Of a DNA stretch of 9,255 nt, positions 1-6,247 are shown piece by piece. Below the pieces are notes generated by a model. It did no database searches. It was not told the DNA's origin and worked only from the letters and a program-made list of their open reading frames with translations. Position 1 is the first letter of the stretch; each line of letters begins with the position of its first letter. The translations under genes were made by a program, and so were the position numbers. Origin of the DNA: Minisyncoccota bacterium (lineage in GTDB: Bacteria; Patescibacteriota; Minisyncoccia; Phycocordibacterales; UBA9973); assembly GCA_018060905.1 (NCBI GenBank), contig JAGOVD010000017.1:1-9255 (forward strand), given 5' to 3'.

Positions 1-1461
1 CGACATAGTCCCGAGTGCAATCAAGCGCTTCCCTTCGCTACTGGCCATGCTCACCCATGCTTCAATCTTTTCATAGGTTATCGCATCCATTTGTGATCGT
101 GCGAGCAAGATGTCCGGAGCCCCCATGACGACGTATTGCTCTCCATAGTGCACCACTGAAAACTTGTGAGTTGAATTAAACGGGATAACGACCGGAGAGA
201 CCCTCTCTCTGGTGAGTCCCTGCACATCCATACCGGTATCTCGCGCTGTTTTGGCAATATTGACCTCAAATGGTTTGCCTTTGAATGTCCACTCCGAAAC
301 TGCATCATTGGGATTCTCGACGAGAACATCAATACTCGCCAGCGCCATAGCCAAGAGTGCTACATCGCTCGAGCTATACGCCTTGGGTGCGGTATCTTGC
401 CGTATGAGATCATCGATACTGTACATACCAACAAGGCGCATATTGGCTTCGGTAAGTGTCCCGGTCTTATCGGTCATGATGAGACTCGTTGATCCCAAGG
501 TCTCTGTCGCAATAAGTGTGCGCGTGATGCCTTTCTTTTTCGCAATACGCTCTGCTCCAATAGAGAGGATAACGGTCAGTGCGATTGGTAATGCTTCAGG
601 AACAGCTCCGACAGAGACAGCAGCAGCGAGAATGAGCATTTCAAATACTGATTCACCACGAGCAACACCGAGGATGAAGATCGCTACAACAATAACGAGA
701 ACAACAGCAAAGATAATCCATGCGAGTCGTGAGAGGCCTTTTTGGATAGGCGTCTGTGCACGATGCGTGCCTGACACCAGGCCGGCGATTTTGCCTATCT
801 CAGTAGCATCTCCCGTCGCGGTGATGACCGCAGTCGCAAAACCATCGACGACGAGTGTACCCGCGTGTGCCATAGAAACGCGCTCTGCAACGGTTGCGGT
901 GCGTGAGACAGGGTCGATCATCTTTGGCACAGGGACTGATTCTCCGGTCAGTATCGATTCATCAATACGAATATTGTTGACACTCACAATGCGAGCATCT
1001 GCAGGGACACGACTCCCGTAGGCGAGCTTGATCACATCTCCCACGACGAGCATTTCTGAATCAATCTCTTGTTCCTGTCCACCTCGAATAACGCGCGAAC
1101 GGTCTTTGATGAATGTGCTCAGTTTCTCAAGCGTATTTTCAGCATGGTATTCACGATAAAAGCCAAGTACGACATTGACCAAGACAGCGAGACCGATCAC
1201 GATGACTTCGATCCATTCCTGTAGTATCCCCGTGACTACCACCGCACCAATCAAAATAAAGATGAGTGGACTCATCAGCTGTTTCAAAAAGATAGTGCCC
1301 GCACTTTTCTTTTCATACCGATGAAAAGAATTTTTGCCGTCCGTCCCGAGACGTGTGGCGGCTTCTTGTTCAGATAGCCCCCCGTGTCCCGTGTGAAGAT
1401 CGCCGAGAATAGTACTAGTGTCAGTAGCCCAGGGCTGTACCGGCAGTGCTGTATGTTCCAT
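1..1461 (-). CDS. Cation-transporting P-type ATPase (P2, calcium-type), N-terminal 487 residues, 3' end outside window
   Basis: This is the first part of an ion pump of the P2 group (SERCA/PMCA-like Ca2+ ATPases and relatives), which moves cations across the cytoplasmic membrane using ATP. The frame is open from the ATG at 1461 to the window edge. Visible in order: an N-terminal cation-ATPase domain (about residues 25-45), two membrane segments (about 57-95), the actuator-domain TGES motif (172-175), a membrane pair (about 245-300) with VPEALP (P288-E289-A290-L291-P292), and the phosphorylation motif DKTGTLT with Asp331. Glu289 matches the TM4 calcium-ligand glutamate of SERCA. The nucleotide domain has a PFNSTHKFS-type segment near residue 430. 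The conserved Lys of the KGAP motif is Met446 here (MGAPDILL). Full-length relatives have roughly 850-900 residues, so slightly under half is missing. The family is clear; Ca2+ as substrate is inferred. It has its own promoter, so it may be independent of the copper genes upstream. Confidence 0.93.
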   Translation of the reverse strand, partial: MEHTALPVQPWATDTSTILGDLHTGHGGLSEQEAATRLGTDGKNSFHRYEKKSAGTIFLKQLMSPLIFILIGAVVVTGILQEWIEVIVIGLAVLVNVVLGFYREYHAENTLEKLSTFIKDRSRVIRGGQEQEIDSEMLVVGDVIKLAYGSRVPADARIVSVNNIRIDESILTGESVPVPKMIDPVSRTATVAERVSMAHAGTLVVDGFATAVITATGDATEIGKIAGLVSGTHRAQTPIQKGLSRLAWIIFAVVLVIVVAIFILGVARGESVFEMLILAAAVSVGAVPEALPIALTVILSIGAERIAKKKGITRTLIATETLGSTSLIMTDKTGTLTEANMRLVGMYSIDDLIRQDTAPKAYSSSDVALLAMALASIDVLVENPNDAVSEWTFKGKPFEVNIAKTARDTGMDVQGLTRERVSPVVIPFNSTHKFSVVHYGEQYVVMGAPDILLARSQMDAITYEKIEAWVSMASSEGKRLIALGTMS

Positions 1462-1468
1462 TGTCTTC

Positions 1469-1477
1469 AGTATACCA
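1469..1477 (-). promoter_or_regulatory. Extended -10 promoter of the P-type ATPase gene, predicted leaderless
   Basis: On the minus strand TGG-TATACT (1477 down to 1469) fits an extended -10 element. Its last base is 8 bases from the A of the ATG at 1461, so transcription should start at or next to the start codon. The -35 region is weak (CAAATA at 17 bases, or TTACAA at 20), as is usual with an extended -10. No ribosome binding site is present. Confidence 0.55.
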
Positions 1478-1543
1478 GACACAGGTACACATATTTGTAA
1501 GAGCAGACTAACTATATTTCGCTCGGCTCACCCATTACCTCAT

Positions 1544-1930
1544 TTACTGAAACTCAACTTCAAAAGGGTACATACCCATCCCGCACGAACCCTTGAGTGT
1601 ACCGAGCTCACCGCTCCCAATATCTATATCTGTGATTCCTGATTGGGGTAATGATTTGCTTATATTCAAACTTGGAATACGGACCGATGATGAACAGTCA
1701 AAAGTTCCCTTTGTATTGAATCTAATAATGGTTGGGATACCCGCCTTCGCAATGCTCTTCCGAGGTTGATACCCACCCTTAGCACTTATTTCTATGATTT
1801 GTTTTCCATCAACAATGCTGACATTGTTTGCATTGACTGGTTGCCCCCCATCCCTACCACCTCGTGTAAGTATAAAAGCTCCCCCAATGAGAATCACTGC
1901 CACGATAACTGAAATACTAATTGCTTTCAT
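1544..1930 (-). CDS. Membrane-anchored cupredoxin-like copper-binding protein
   Basis: A small exported, membrane-anchored protein of 128 residues that probably binds copper on the outer face of the membrane. Residues 3-19 form a hydrophobic anchor, followed by a short Gly/Arg/Asp-rich linker. The rest resembles the Cupredoxin_1 type: a YQPRKSIAKAG strand, then a Cys (C79), and a C-terminal CGMGM loop (C116, M118, M120) before the last strand YPFEVEF. The Cys...Cys-x-Met pattern is plausible as a Cu ligand set. In other bacteria such domains occur beside or fused to HMA-TauE/SafE proteins, and here the upstream neighbour is exactly that. I chose the ATG at 1930. An upstream TTG at 1975 would overlap the previous gene and place polar residues before the anchor. 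The gap to the upstream stop is 13 bases and holds a good -10 box, with no Shine-Dalgarno. No terminator is seen after the stop. Confidence 0.82.
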   Translation of the reverse strand: MKAISISVIVAVILIGGAFILTRGGRDGGQPVNANNVSIVDGKQIIEISAKGGYQPRKSIAKAGIPTIIRFNTKGTFDCSSSVRIPSLNISKSLPQSGITDIDIGSGELGTLKGSCGMGMYPFEVEFQ

Positions 1931-1937
1931 AATTGGA

Positions 1938-1943
1938 ATTATA
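1938..1943 (-). promoter_or_regulatory. Perfect -10 box in front of the cupredoxin-like gene, predicted leaderless
   Basis: TATAAT on the minus strand begins directly after the TAG stop of the upstream gene and ends 8 bases before the ATG at 1930. A transcript from here would have essentially no leader. At 17-base spacing the -35 (TTCCGC) is poor, so it may be weak or only a second start inside the copper operon. Confidence 0.4.
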
Positions 1944-2975
1944 CTAAAAATTAAAGACTGGCGGAATAACCCCAATCACGACCAAACTATTTATGAGGTT
2001 AAATAGTGCAAACATAATAACTATAAGTCCAGCGGTCTTGAAAAAGATTCCTGCCTTTGAACTTTTTTGAATACTGAATGAGCTGAAACTAATGATAGCA
2101 AGGACCGGTAGCGTACCGAGTGCGAACGCAAGCATAGTGAGCCCTCCCATAAGGAAACTTCCTGTGGTTAGCGTATAGAGCTGCATTGACTGAGTAAATC
2201 CACATGGTAAGAAGAACGTGCCAACACCGACAAGGAGTGGGGTGAGCATATGATTAAACTTTGATATCCCATGAGCCCGCTTAGCGATAAGCTTTGGCAT
2301 TGTTGGTTGCAACTTCTTTGCCCAGTGAAAGGTGTCGAGAAGATTAATGCCGAGAATGAGCATGACGATTCCAATGACCAAACTTAAAATAAAAGTTGCT
2401 GATGTATTTAGAGTAAATGCTGATCCAATTGCTCCAATCACTCCACCGAGAATAAAGAATGCTACTATTCGGCCCCCATGGAACATAAGCTGGGGTTTTA
2501 CCGTATCTCCTTCTTTAGCAAATGTAGCCGACATTGAGAGGACGAGTCCACCAACGACTGCCATGCAGGTTGAAAGTGAAGCGATTATACCGATCACAAA
2601 TGCTGTGCCGTAAGTCACATTGCCTGCACTAACAAGATTCACGATTCCCATTTTCTGTAGTACCGCAAACAGCACGGCAAAGCCTAGTGCTATCGGGATC
2701 GCAATTTTGAATTCTCCCCATTTAGCAATATCCTGCTTTTTTTCAACTGAAACAGTGTACCCATGAGGCGTGAGCAGTATCGTAAGCTCCTCCGCAATCT
2801 CCACTTCCGTCTTGTCACCAAAATCTCCAATGACTTCTATTGAATGATTCTTCAGACTTGATGTAACATGAGTGATATTTGGTAGGTCGCTGAGTGCACT
2901 CTCTGTCATAAGTACACAAGCGTTGCAGTGCATGCCATGTACGTGGAAGATATATTTTTGTGTTTGCGTAGTCAT
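1944..2975 (-). CDS. HMA-domain sulfite exporter TauE/SafE-like (UreH/DsbD_2-type) membrane protein
   Basis: A 343-residue protein with a cytosolic-type heavy-metal-associated domain fused to a polytopic membrane domain. The HMA domain (about residues 7-78) carries GMHCNAC (14-20), with Cys17 and Cys20 as the usual Cu(I) pair. From about residue 90 there are six to seven membrane segments. They include STCMAVVGG (Cys137) and the LPCGFTQSMQ motif (Pro257-Cys258), the paired signature of the TauE/SafE-like family related to DsbD/CcdA-type domains. The role is probably copper handling or transport across the membrane, or thiol/metal transfer. The substrate is not proven, and the 'sulfite exporter' family name should not be read as function. 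It starts 5 bases after the copA stop and ends 13 bases before the cupredoxin-like gene, so one transcript is likely. A TATAAT lies at 2985-2980, only 5 bases before the ATG. There is no Shine-Dalgarno. Confidence 0.88.
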   Translation of the reverse strand: MTTQTQKYIFHVHGMHCNACVLMTESALSDLPNITHVTSSLKNHSIEVIGDFGDKTEVEIAEELTILLTPHGYTVSVEKKQDIAKWGEFKIAIPIALGFAVLFAVLQKMGIVNLVSAGNVTYGTAFVIGIIASLSTCMAVVGGLVLSMSATFAKEGDTVKPQLMFHGGRIVAFFILGGVIGAIGSAFTLNTSATFILSLVIGIVMLILGINLLDTFHWAKKLQPTMPKLIAKRAHGISKFNHMLTPLLVGVGTFFLPCGFTQSMQLYTLTTGSFLMGGLTMLAFALGTLPVLAIISFSSFSIQKSSKAGIFFKTAGLIVIMFALFNLINSLVVIGVIPPVFNF

Positions 2976-2980
2976 AATAA

Positions 2981-5248
2981 TTATAATTTTTTAGCCTTAA
3001 TACGAAGTGAGTTTGACACGACTGATACTGATGAGAATGCCATAGCAAGTCCTGCAAATGCAGGGTTCAGTAACCATCCAAATATTGGATAGAACAGTCC
3101 TGCGGCAAGAGGAATACCAACCACATTAAATATAAAGGCCCAAAAGAGGTTTTGCTTGATGCCTCTCATCGTCATCTTTGATAATGTTATTGCTTGAGCA
3201 ATCTTTGAAACATCTCCACCAAGGAGTGTTATGCCCGCGGATTCAATAGCGACATCAGTACCGGTACCCATAGCAATACCCACATCAGCTTGAACAAGAG
3301 CGGGAGCATCATTTATACCATCTCCAACCATTGCAACAGTTGCACCATTATTTTGCAATTCTTTTATCTTTCCTGCTTTTTCTTGAGGTATCACTTCTGC
3401 TATAACAGCATCTATGCCTGCAAGTTTTGCTATATAGCTTGCTGCCAAATAGTTATCACCGGTAAGCATGATCACTTTAATATTTCGAGCATGAAGTTTA
3501 GCCACAGCTTCTTTCGATTCTTCTTTTAATGTATCTGAAAGAGCGATGAGTCCAATCTGTTTTTTATCAACCTCTATAATGACAACTGTTTTTCCTTGTT
3601 CTTGGAGCGCTTTAATAGTGCCCGTAGACGTATCTTGTGATGGCTTATGAATGGCTATATGTGTATTGCCAATCATCCCCTCTACTCCCACACCTTCGAG
3701 TGCTTGGAAGTGTGTGACAATTTCAAGATGTATTTTTTGTTCTGTTGCCTTCACAACCACAGCATCTGCCAGTGGATGTTCGGAAAGTTTTTCTACACTT
3801 GCGCTAACCCGAAGTATATCAATTTCTTTCCATGTAGTATCGAGAGAGACAATATCTGTTACTTCTGGTTTTCCTTTTGTAATTGTTCCTGTTTTATCAA
3901 GAACAACAGTATCTACATGGCTAAGTTTTTCCAAAGCTTCCGCATTGCGAATAAGAATTCCGTGTTCTGCTCCTTTACCCACACCAACAATGATTGCGGT
4001 TGGCGTAGCAAGACCAAGTGCGCACGGGCAAGCAATAACCAGGACACCAACAAAAGAAAGGATACCGTACGAAAGAGCAGTCGAGAAACCGAGTACGGAC
4101 GCACCAACCGTAAGCCAAAGTATAAGACTGAGAACTGCGATTCCTAGAACAATCGGTACAAACACGCTAGAAATTTTATCAGCGAGCGCTTGTATAGGAG
4201 CTTTTGAGCCTTGCGCATCTTCAACCATTTTTATGATTTGAGCAAGAACCGTATCAGAACCAATTTTTGTCGCTTTGAATTTGAAATTTCCTTGTTTATT
4301 AATGGTTGCACCCACAACGAAATCCTCAGTCTTTTTATCTACCGGGATCGGTTCGCCGGTAATCATTGATTCATCGATTGATGAATATCCTTCAATAATA
4401 ACTCCATCAACAGGGATTTTTGATCCTGGCTTTACAATAACTATATCTCCGATTTGTACTTCACTTACCGGAACTTCTACTTCAGTACCATCACGCCACA
4501 GTAACGCCGTTTTTGCTTGAAGACCGAGGAGTTTCTCTATTGCTTCACCAGTACGAAGTTTAGATCGCGCTTCTAGATATTTTCCCAACATCACAAAACC
4601 AATTACCACAATAGTGACATCAAAATAAGTAGTTTCAGGAAGTTCTAACGCTACCCTCAGTAAAGGGAAGAGTGTGATGCTCATACTATACAGATACGCG
4701 ACAAGTGTTCCGATACCTATAAGTGTGTCCATATTGGCAACACGATATTTGGCAAATTTCACTACACTTTGCAAAAACGGCTGCCCAATCCAGAACAGCA
4801 CAATACTCGCAAATACCATAGAAATGGTATTGAAAATAGGCATCGGCAACGGAAGATTGGGAATTGAAGAAAATAGCTTAGCACCGATATCCCACATCAT
4901 AAGAATAAAAACAAGAAGAGCGATAGGTAGCACGAACTGTGTCTTTGTCTTCATGACAAGAAGCTCTTTCATTTTTTCATCTTTTGATTCGTTGATCCCT
5001 GTATGCATACTATGATCTTCCGTAGCATGAGAACTAGTTTCATCAACAAATGTATACCCTAATTTTTCAATCTCATTATTCATCTGGTGTATAGAGACAA
5101 CATCGCCATCAAAAGAAACAGCTGCTTTTTCTGTCGCAAAGTTAACATTGACGCTATCTACGCCTTCTAGTTTAGAGACCTTGTTGGTGATAACCGTTGC
5201 ACAACTTGCACAGTGCATCCCTTTAATTTTTAGTGTTTTAGTGGTCAT
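2981..5248 (-). CDS. copA: Copper-translocating P1B-type ATPase CopA
   Basis: A complete 755-residue Cu(I) exporter of the cytoplasmic membrane. Domains in order: one N-terminal HMA domain with GMHCASC (10-16), a His/Met-containing linker (about 70-95, including HATEDHSMH), membrane helices from about 105, TGEP in the actuator domain (297-300), the CPC metal site (C407-P408-C409) in TM6, phosphorylation motif DKTGT (Asp451), the P1B-specific His-Pro pair (H491-P492), TGDN (597-600) and GDGINDAP (642-649). The last helices carry FNVVGIPLAAG (Asn708) and MAFSSVSVVSNSLR (Met736, Ser740), the TM7/TM8 features of Cu(I) pumps, with Phe707 where Tyr is common. The length is normal for a single-HMA CopA. 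It lies 15 bases after the DUF305 gene and 5 bases before the HMA-TauE gene, downstream of csoR, so copper induction through CsoR is expected. There is no recognisable ribosome binding site. Copper specificity is well supported; Ag+ is a likely second substrate. Confidence 0.96.
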   Translation of the reverse strand: MTTKTLKIKGMHCASCATVITNKVSKLEGVDSVNVNFATEKAAVSFDGDVVSIHQMNNEIEKLGYTFVDETSSHATEDHSMHTGINESKDEKMKELLVMKTKTQFVLPIALLVFILMMWDIGAKLFSSIPNLPLPMPIFNTISMVFASIVLFWIGQPFLQSVVKFAKYRVANMDTLIGIGTLVAYLYSMSITLFPLLRVALELPETTYFDVTIVVIGFVMLGKYLEARSKLRTGEAIEKLLGLQAKTALLWRDGTEVEVPVSEVQIGDIVIVKPGSKIPVDGVIIEGYSSIDESMITGEPIPVDKKTEDFVVGATINKQGNFKFKATKIGSDTVLAQIIKMVEDAQGSKAPIQALADKISSVFVPIVLGIAVLSLILWLTVGASVLGFSTALSYGILSFVGVLVIACPCALGLATPTAIIVGVGKGAEHGILIRNAEALEKLSHVDTVVLDKTGTITKGKPEVTDIVSLDTTWKEIDILRVSASVEKLSEHPLADAVVVKATEQKIHLEIVTHFQALEGVGVEGMIGNTHIAIHKPSQDTSTGTIKALQEQGKTVVIIEVDKKQIGLIALSDTLKEESKEAVAKLHARNIKVIMLTGDNYLAASYIAKLAGIDAVIAEVIPQEKAGKIKELQNNGATVAMVGDGINDAPALVQADVGIAMGTGTDVAIESAGITLLGGDVSKIAQAITLSKMTMRGIKQNLFWAFIFNVVGIPLAAGLFYPIFGWLLNPAFAGLAMAFSSVSVVSNSLRIKAKKL

Positions 5249-5263
5249 ATAGGAACTTAAAAA

Positions 5264-5827
5264 TTAAATAGTATACCACTCCATTCTCCAGTCTTTGAAG
5301 AGCTGTAGCGTGGTCGTGAGGAATGTATCAACCGCATCCGCATTGTTTAAAATCTCAGCTCTACTTGATTTTGTCATTACTTCCTCAGTCATTACCAACC
5401 CCGCCTCATGATGAGCAATGAGAGCATTGAGGAAGCGGAGGTCAAACTTTTCATCATAACTTCCAAGGTTAGAAACGATTGGATCTTTTACTTGCTTCGT
5501 GTCTCCGTACCATTCCTTTTTCCAGGTATACAGTTCGGCAATTGCCCCTGGTTCATCTTTAAGAATCATCGCAGACAAGTCTTTCATCTCTTTCCTTTGT
5601 GTTTGGGTACTTGCTTGTGTCGCCAAAAGCATCGCTCCCCTATGGTGAGCAATCATCGCATTGATATACCGAAGGTCGAGCGTTCGATCAGGACGACCGA
5701 GATCCATAGCTGTTTTGTTGTACATAGTCACTCTATAGTCAGGAGTACTGGCATATCCTGCCACCCAGCCTAAAACACCTGTTACTACTATAAGAGAGAT
5801 CGCGAGTGTGGTTGAAATTTTAGACAT
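5264..5827 (-). CDS. DUF305 protein with two ferritin-like halves, CopM-like, membrane-anchored
   Basis: A 187-residue protein with an N-terminal hydrophobic segment (about residues 7-25: signal or anchor), so the rest should lie outside the cytoplasmic membrane. It is a DUF305 protein with an evident internal duplication. DLRYINAMIAHHRGAM (51-66) and DLRFLNALIAHHEAGLVM (129-146) align at a period of exactly 78 residues. The trailing WKKEWY (102-107) and WRMEWY (180-185) share that period. The His pairs H61-H62 and H139-H140, plus nearby Met residues, are the likely metal ligands. CopM of cyanobacteria, a DUF305 protein, binds Cu(I) and supports copper resistance; the same role is inferred here from the csoR/copA context. 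The leader of 38 bases from csoR is very A+T rich and lacks a Shine-Dalgarno. Confidence 0.87.
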   Translation of the reverse strand: MSKISTTLAISLIVVTGVLGWVAGYASTPDYRVTMYNKTAMDLGRPDRTLDLRYINAMIAHHRGAMLLATQASTQTQRKEMKDLSAMILKDEPGAIAELYTWKKEWYGDTKQVKDPIVSNLGSYDEKFDLRFLNALIAHHEAGLVMTEEVMTKSSRAEILNNADAVDTFLTTTLQLFKDWRMEWYTI

Positions 5828-5858
5828 AATTTATATAAATTTATTAATAATAAAATAC

Positions 5859-5888
5859 TAAAAATCTACTGCATGTTGTAGATTTTTA
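5859..5888 (-). terminator. Hairpin across the csoR stop codon, possible weak terminator or attenuator
   Basis: A perfect 11-bp inverted repeat (arms 5859-5869 and 5878-5888, 8-base loop) contains the TAG stop of csoR. On the minus-strand transcript the second arm ends in five U, then an interrupted A/U-rich run. It resembles an A-tract/U-tract terminator but the stem has only three G-C pairs. It may reduce read-through into the DUF305-copA genes or mark a processing site. Confidence 0.4.
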
Positions 5889-6153
5889 ACAGTTCTTTGA
5901 TGGAACCCTCCTTGTCAGTTTTTAGTCTTTCTGCAAGGCAAGACTCCAGGTGACCTTTTAGTAATTCTTTTCTCGCACTATGCAAAAGACCTACGACACT
6001 ATCGATCTGCTGAATAATTTCAGGACAGTACCGTCCATCGTCGACCATCTCAGGAATCTTGGCGACACTTCCTATTGCCATATTAATAACTTTACGAGCT
6101 TTTGTGTTCGGCTCACCGTGTTTGTGCACATGATTGTCTATTTGTTTTACCAT
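5866..6153 (-). CDS. csoR: CsoR/RcnR-family metal-sensing transcriptional repressor, CsoR-like
   Basis: A 95-residue all-helical repressor of the DUF156 family. The Cu(I) ligand triad of CsoR is present: Cys43, His68, Cys72, with the 25- and 4-residue spacings of Mycobacterium tuberculosis CsoR (C36, H61, C65). The region DDGRYC...HSARKELLKGHLESCL is typical. The first helix is not: the usual basic R-x-x-R-I-x-G-Q segment is replaced by KVINMAIGSVAKIPEM, so the canonical DNA-contacting arginines are largely missing. An N-terminal His cluster (H8, H10, H12) could add a ligand, as in RcnR or InrS, so nickel/cobalt sensing cannot be excluded by motif alone; the copper genes downstream favour Cu(I). 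The start ATG lies inside a perfect palindrome overlapping its promoter, implying autoregulation. It is first in the cassette. The protein should release DNA when Cu(I) binds. Confidence 0.92.
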   Translation of the reverse strand: MVKQIDNHVHKHGEPNTKARKVINMAIGSVAKIPEMVDDGRYCPEIIQQIDSVVGLLHSARKELLKGHLESCLAERLKTDKEGSIKELLKIYNMQ

Positions 6154-6179
6154 ATACCCTATAGTATAGGGTATATGGT
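6149..6179. promoter_or_regulatory. Perfect 31-base palindrome, probable CsoR operator
   Basis: Two 15-base arms (6149-6163 and 6165-6179) are exact reverse complements around one central base. The core reads ATACCC-TATAGTATA-GGGTAT, which recalls the TACCC/GGGTA inverted repeats of known CsoR operators but with a longer centre. It covers the -10 box and the csoR start codon, so a bound repressor would block RNA polymerase. I found no second copy by eye elsewhere in the window. Confidence 0.75.
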
Positions 6180-6191
6180 TTTATAAGTCAA
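6163..6191 (-). promoter_or_regulatory. Sigma70-type promoter of the copper cassette
   Basis: On the minus strand TTGACT (6191-6186) and TATACT (6168-6163) are separated by exactly 17 bases, each one mismatch from consensus. The predicted start at about 6157-6155 leaves 0-4 bases before the csoR ATG at 6153. Most of the downstream half lies inside the palindromic operator. Confidence 0.75.
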
Positions 6192-6209
6192 CACCAAAGT
6201 CGAGATAGG

Positions 6210-6233
6210 CAGTGCTAGAAACTCCTATCACTG
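6210..6233 (-). other. Stem-loop downstream of tRNA-Gln
   Basis: Arms 6210-6218 and 6225-6233 pair over 9 positions with one A-G mismatch around a 6-base loop. No U-run follows, so it is not a standard terminator. It may be part of the tRNA trailer, or chance. This 56-base gap between the tRNA and the csoR -35 box holds nothing else I recognise. Confidence 0.25.
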
Positions 6234-6247
6234 ATTTATTTGCAAAG

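Noticed and set aside
212..1021. Long plus-strand open frame of 269 codons
   Set aside because: It is antisense to the P-type ATPase, whose motifs are unmistakable on the minus strand. The translation is Ser/Thr/Ala/Arg-rich low-complexity shadow sequence with no recognisable domain.
1462..1543. Possible attachment-site repeat of the tRNA-Gln 3' end, or a terminator, at the far edge of the copper cassette
   Set aside because: Reading the 82-base gap I found no copy of the tRNA 3' sequence and no stem followed by a U-run. Only short, unremarkable pairings exist.
1566..1577. GGGTACATACCC palindrome, looking like a CsoR-type motif
   Set aside because: It lies in the coding end of the cupredoxin-like gene (Gly-Met-Tyr-Pro codons), has the half-sites in inverted order (GGGTA before TACCC), and is not near a promoter.
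1931..1975. N-terminal extension of the cupredoxin-like protein to the TTG at 1975
   Set aside because: It would overlap the end of the HMA-TauE gene by 32 bases and cover the TATAAT box. The ATG at 1930 leads straight into the membrane anchor.
3651..4241. Plus-strand open frame of 196 codons, and an overlapping one of 166 codons
   Set aside because: Both are antisense to the CPC and phosphorylation region of copA and have no start signals or family features.
6210..6233. Stem-loop after the tRNA as its terminator
   Set aside because: No U-run follows the stem, so a rho-independent terminator cannot be claimed. It is kept only as an unassigned stem-loop.
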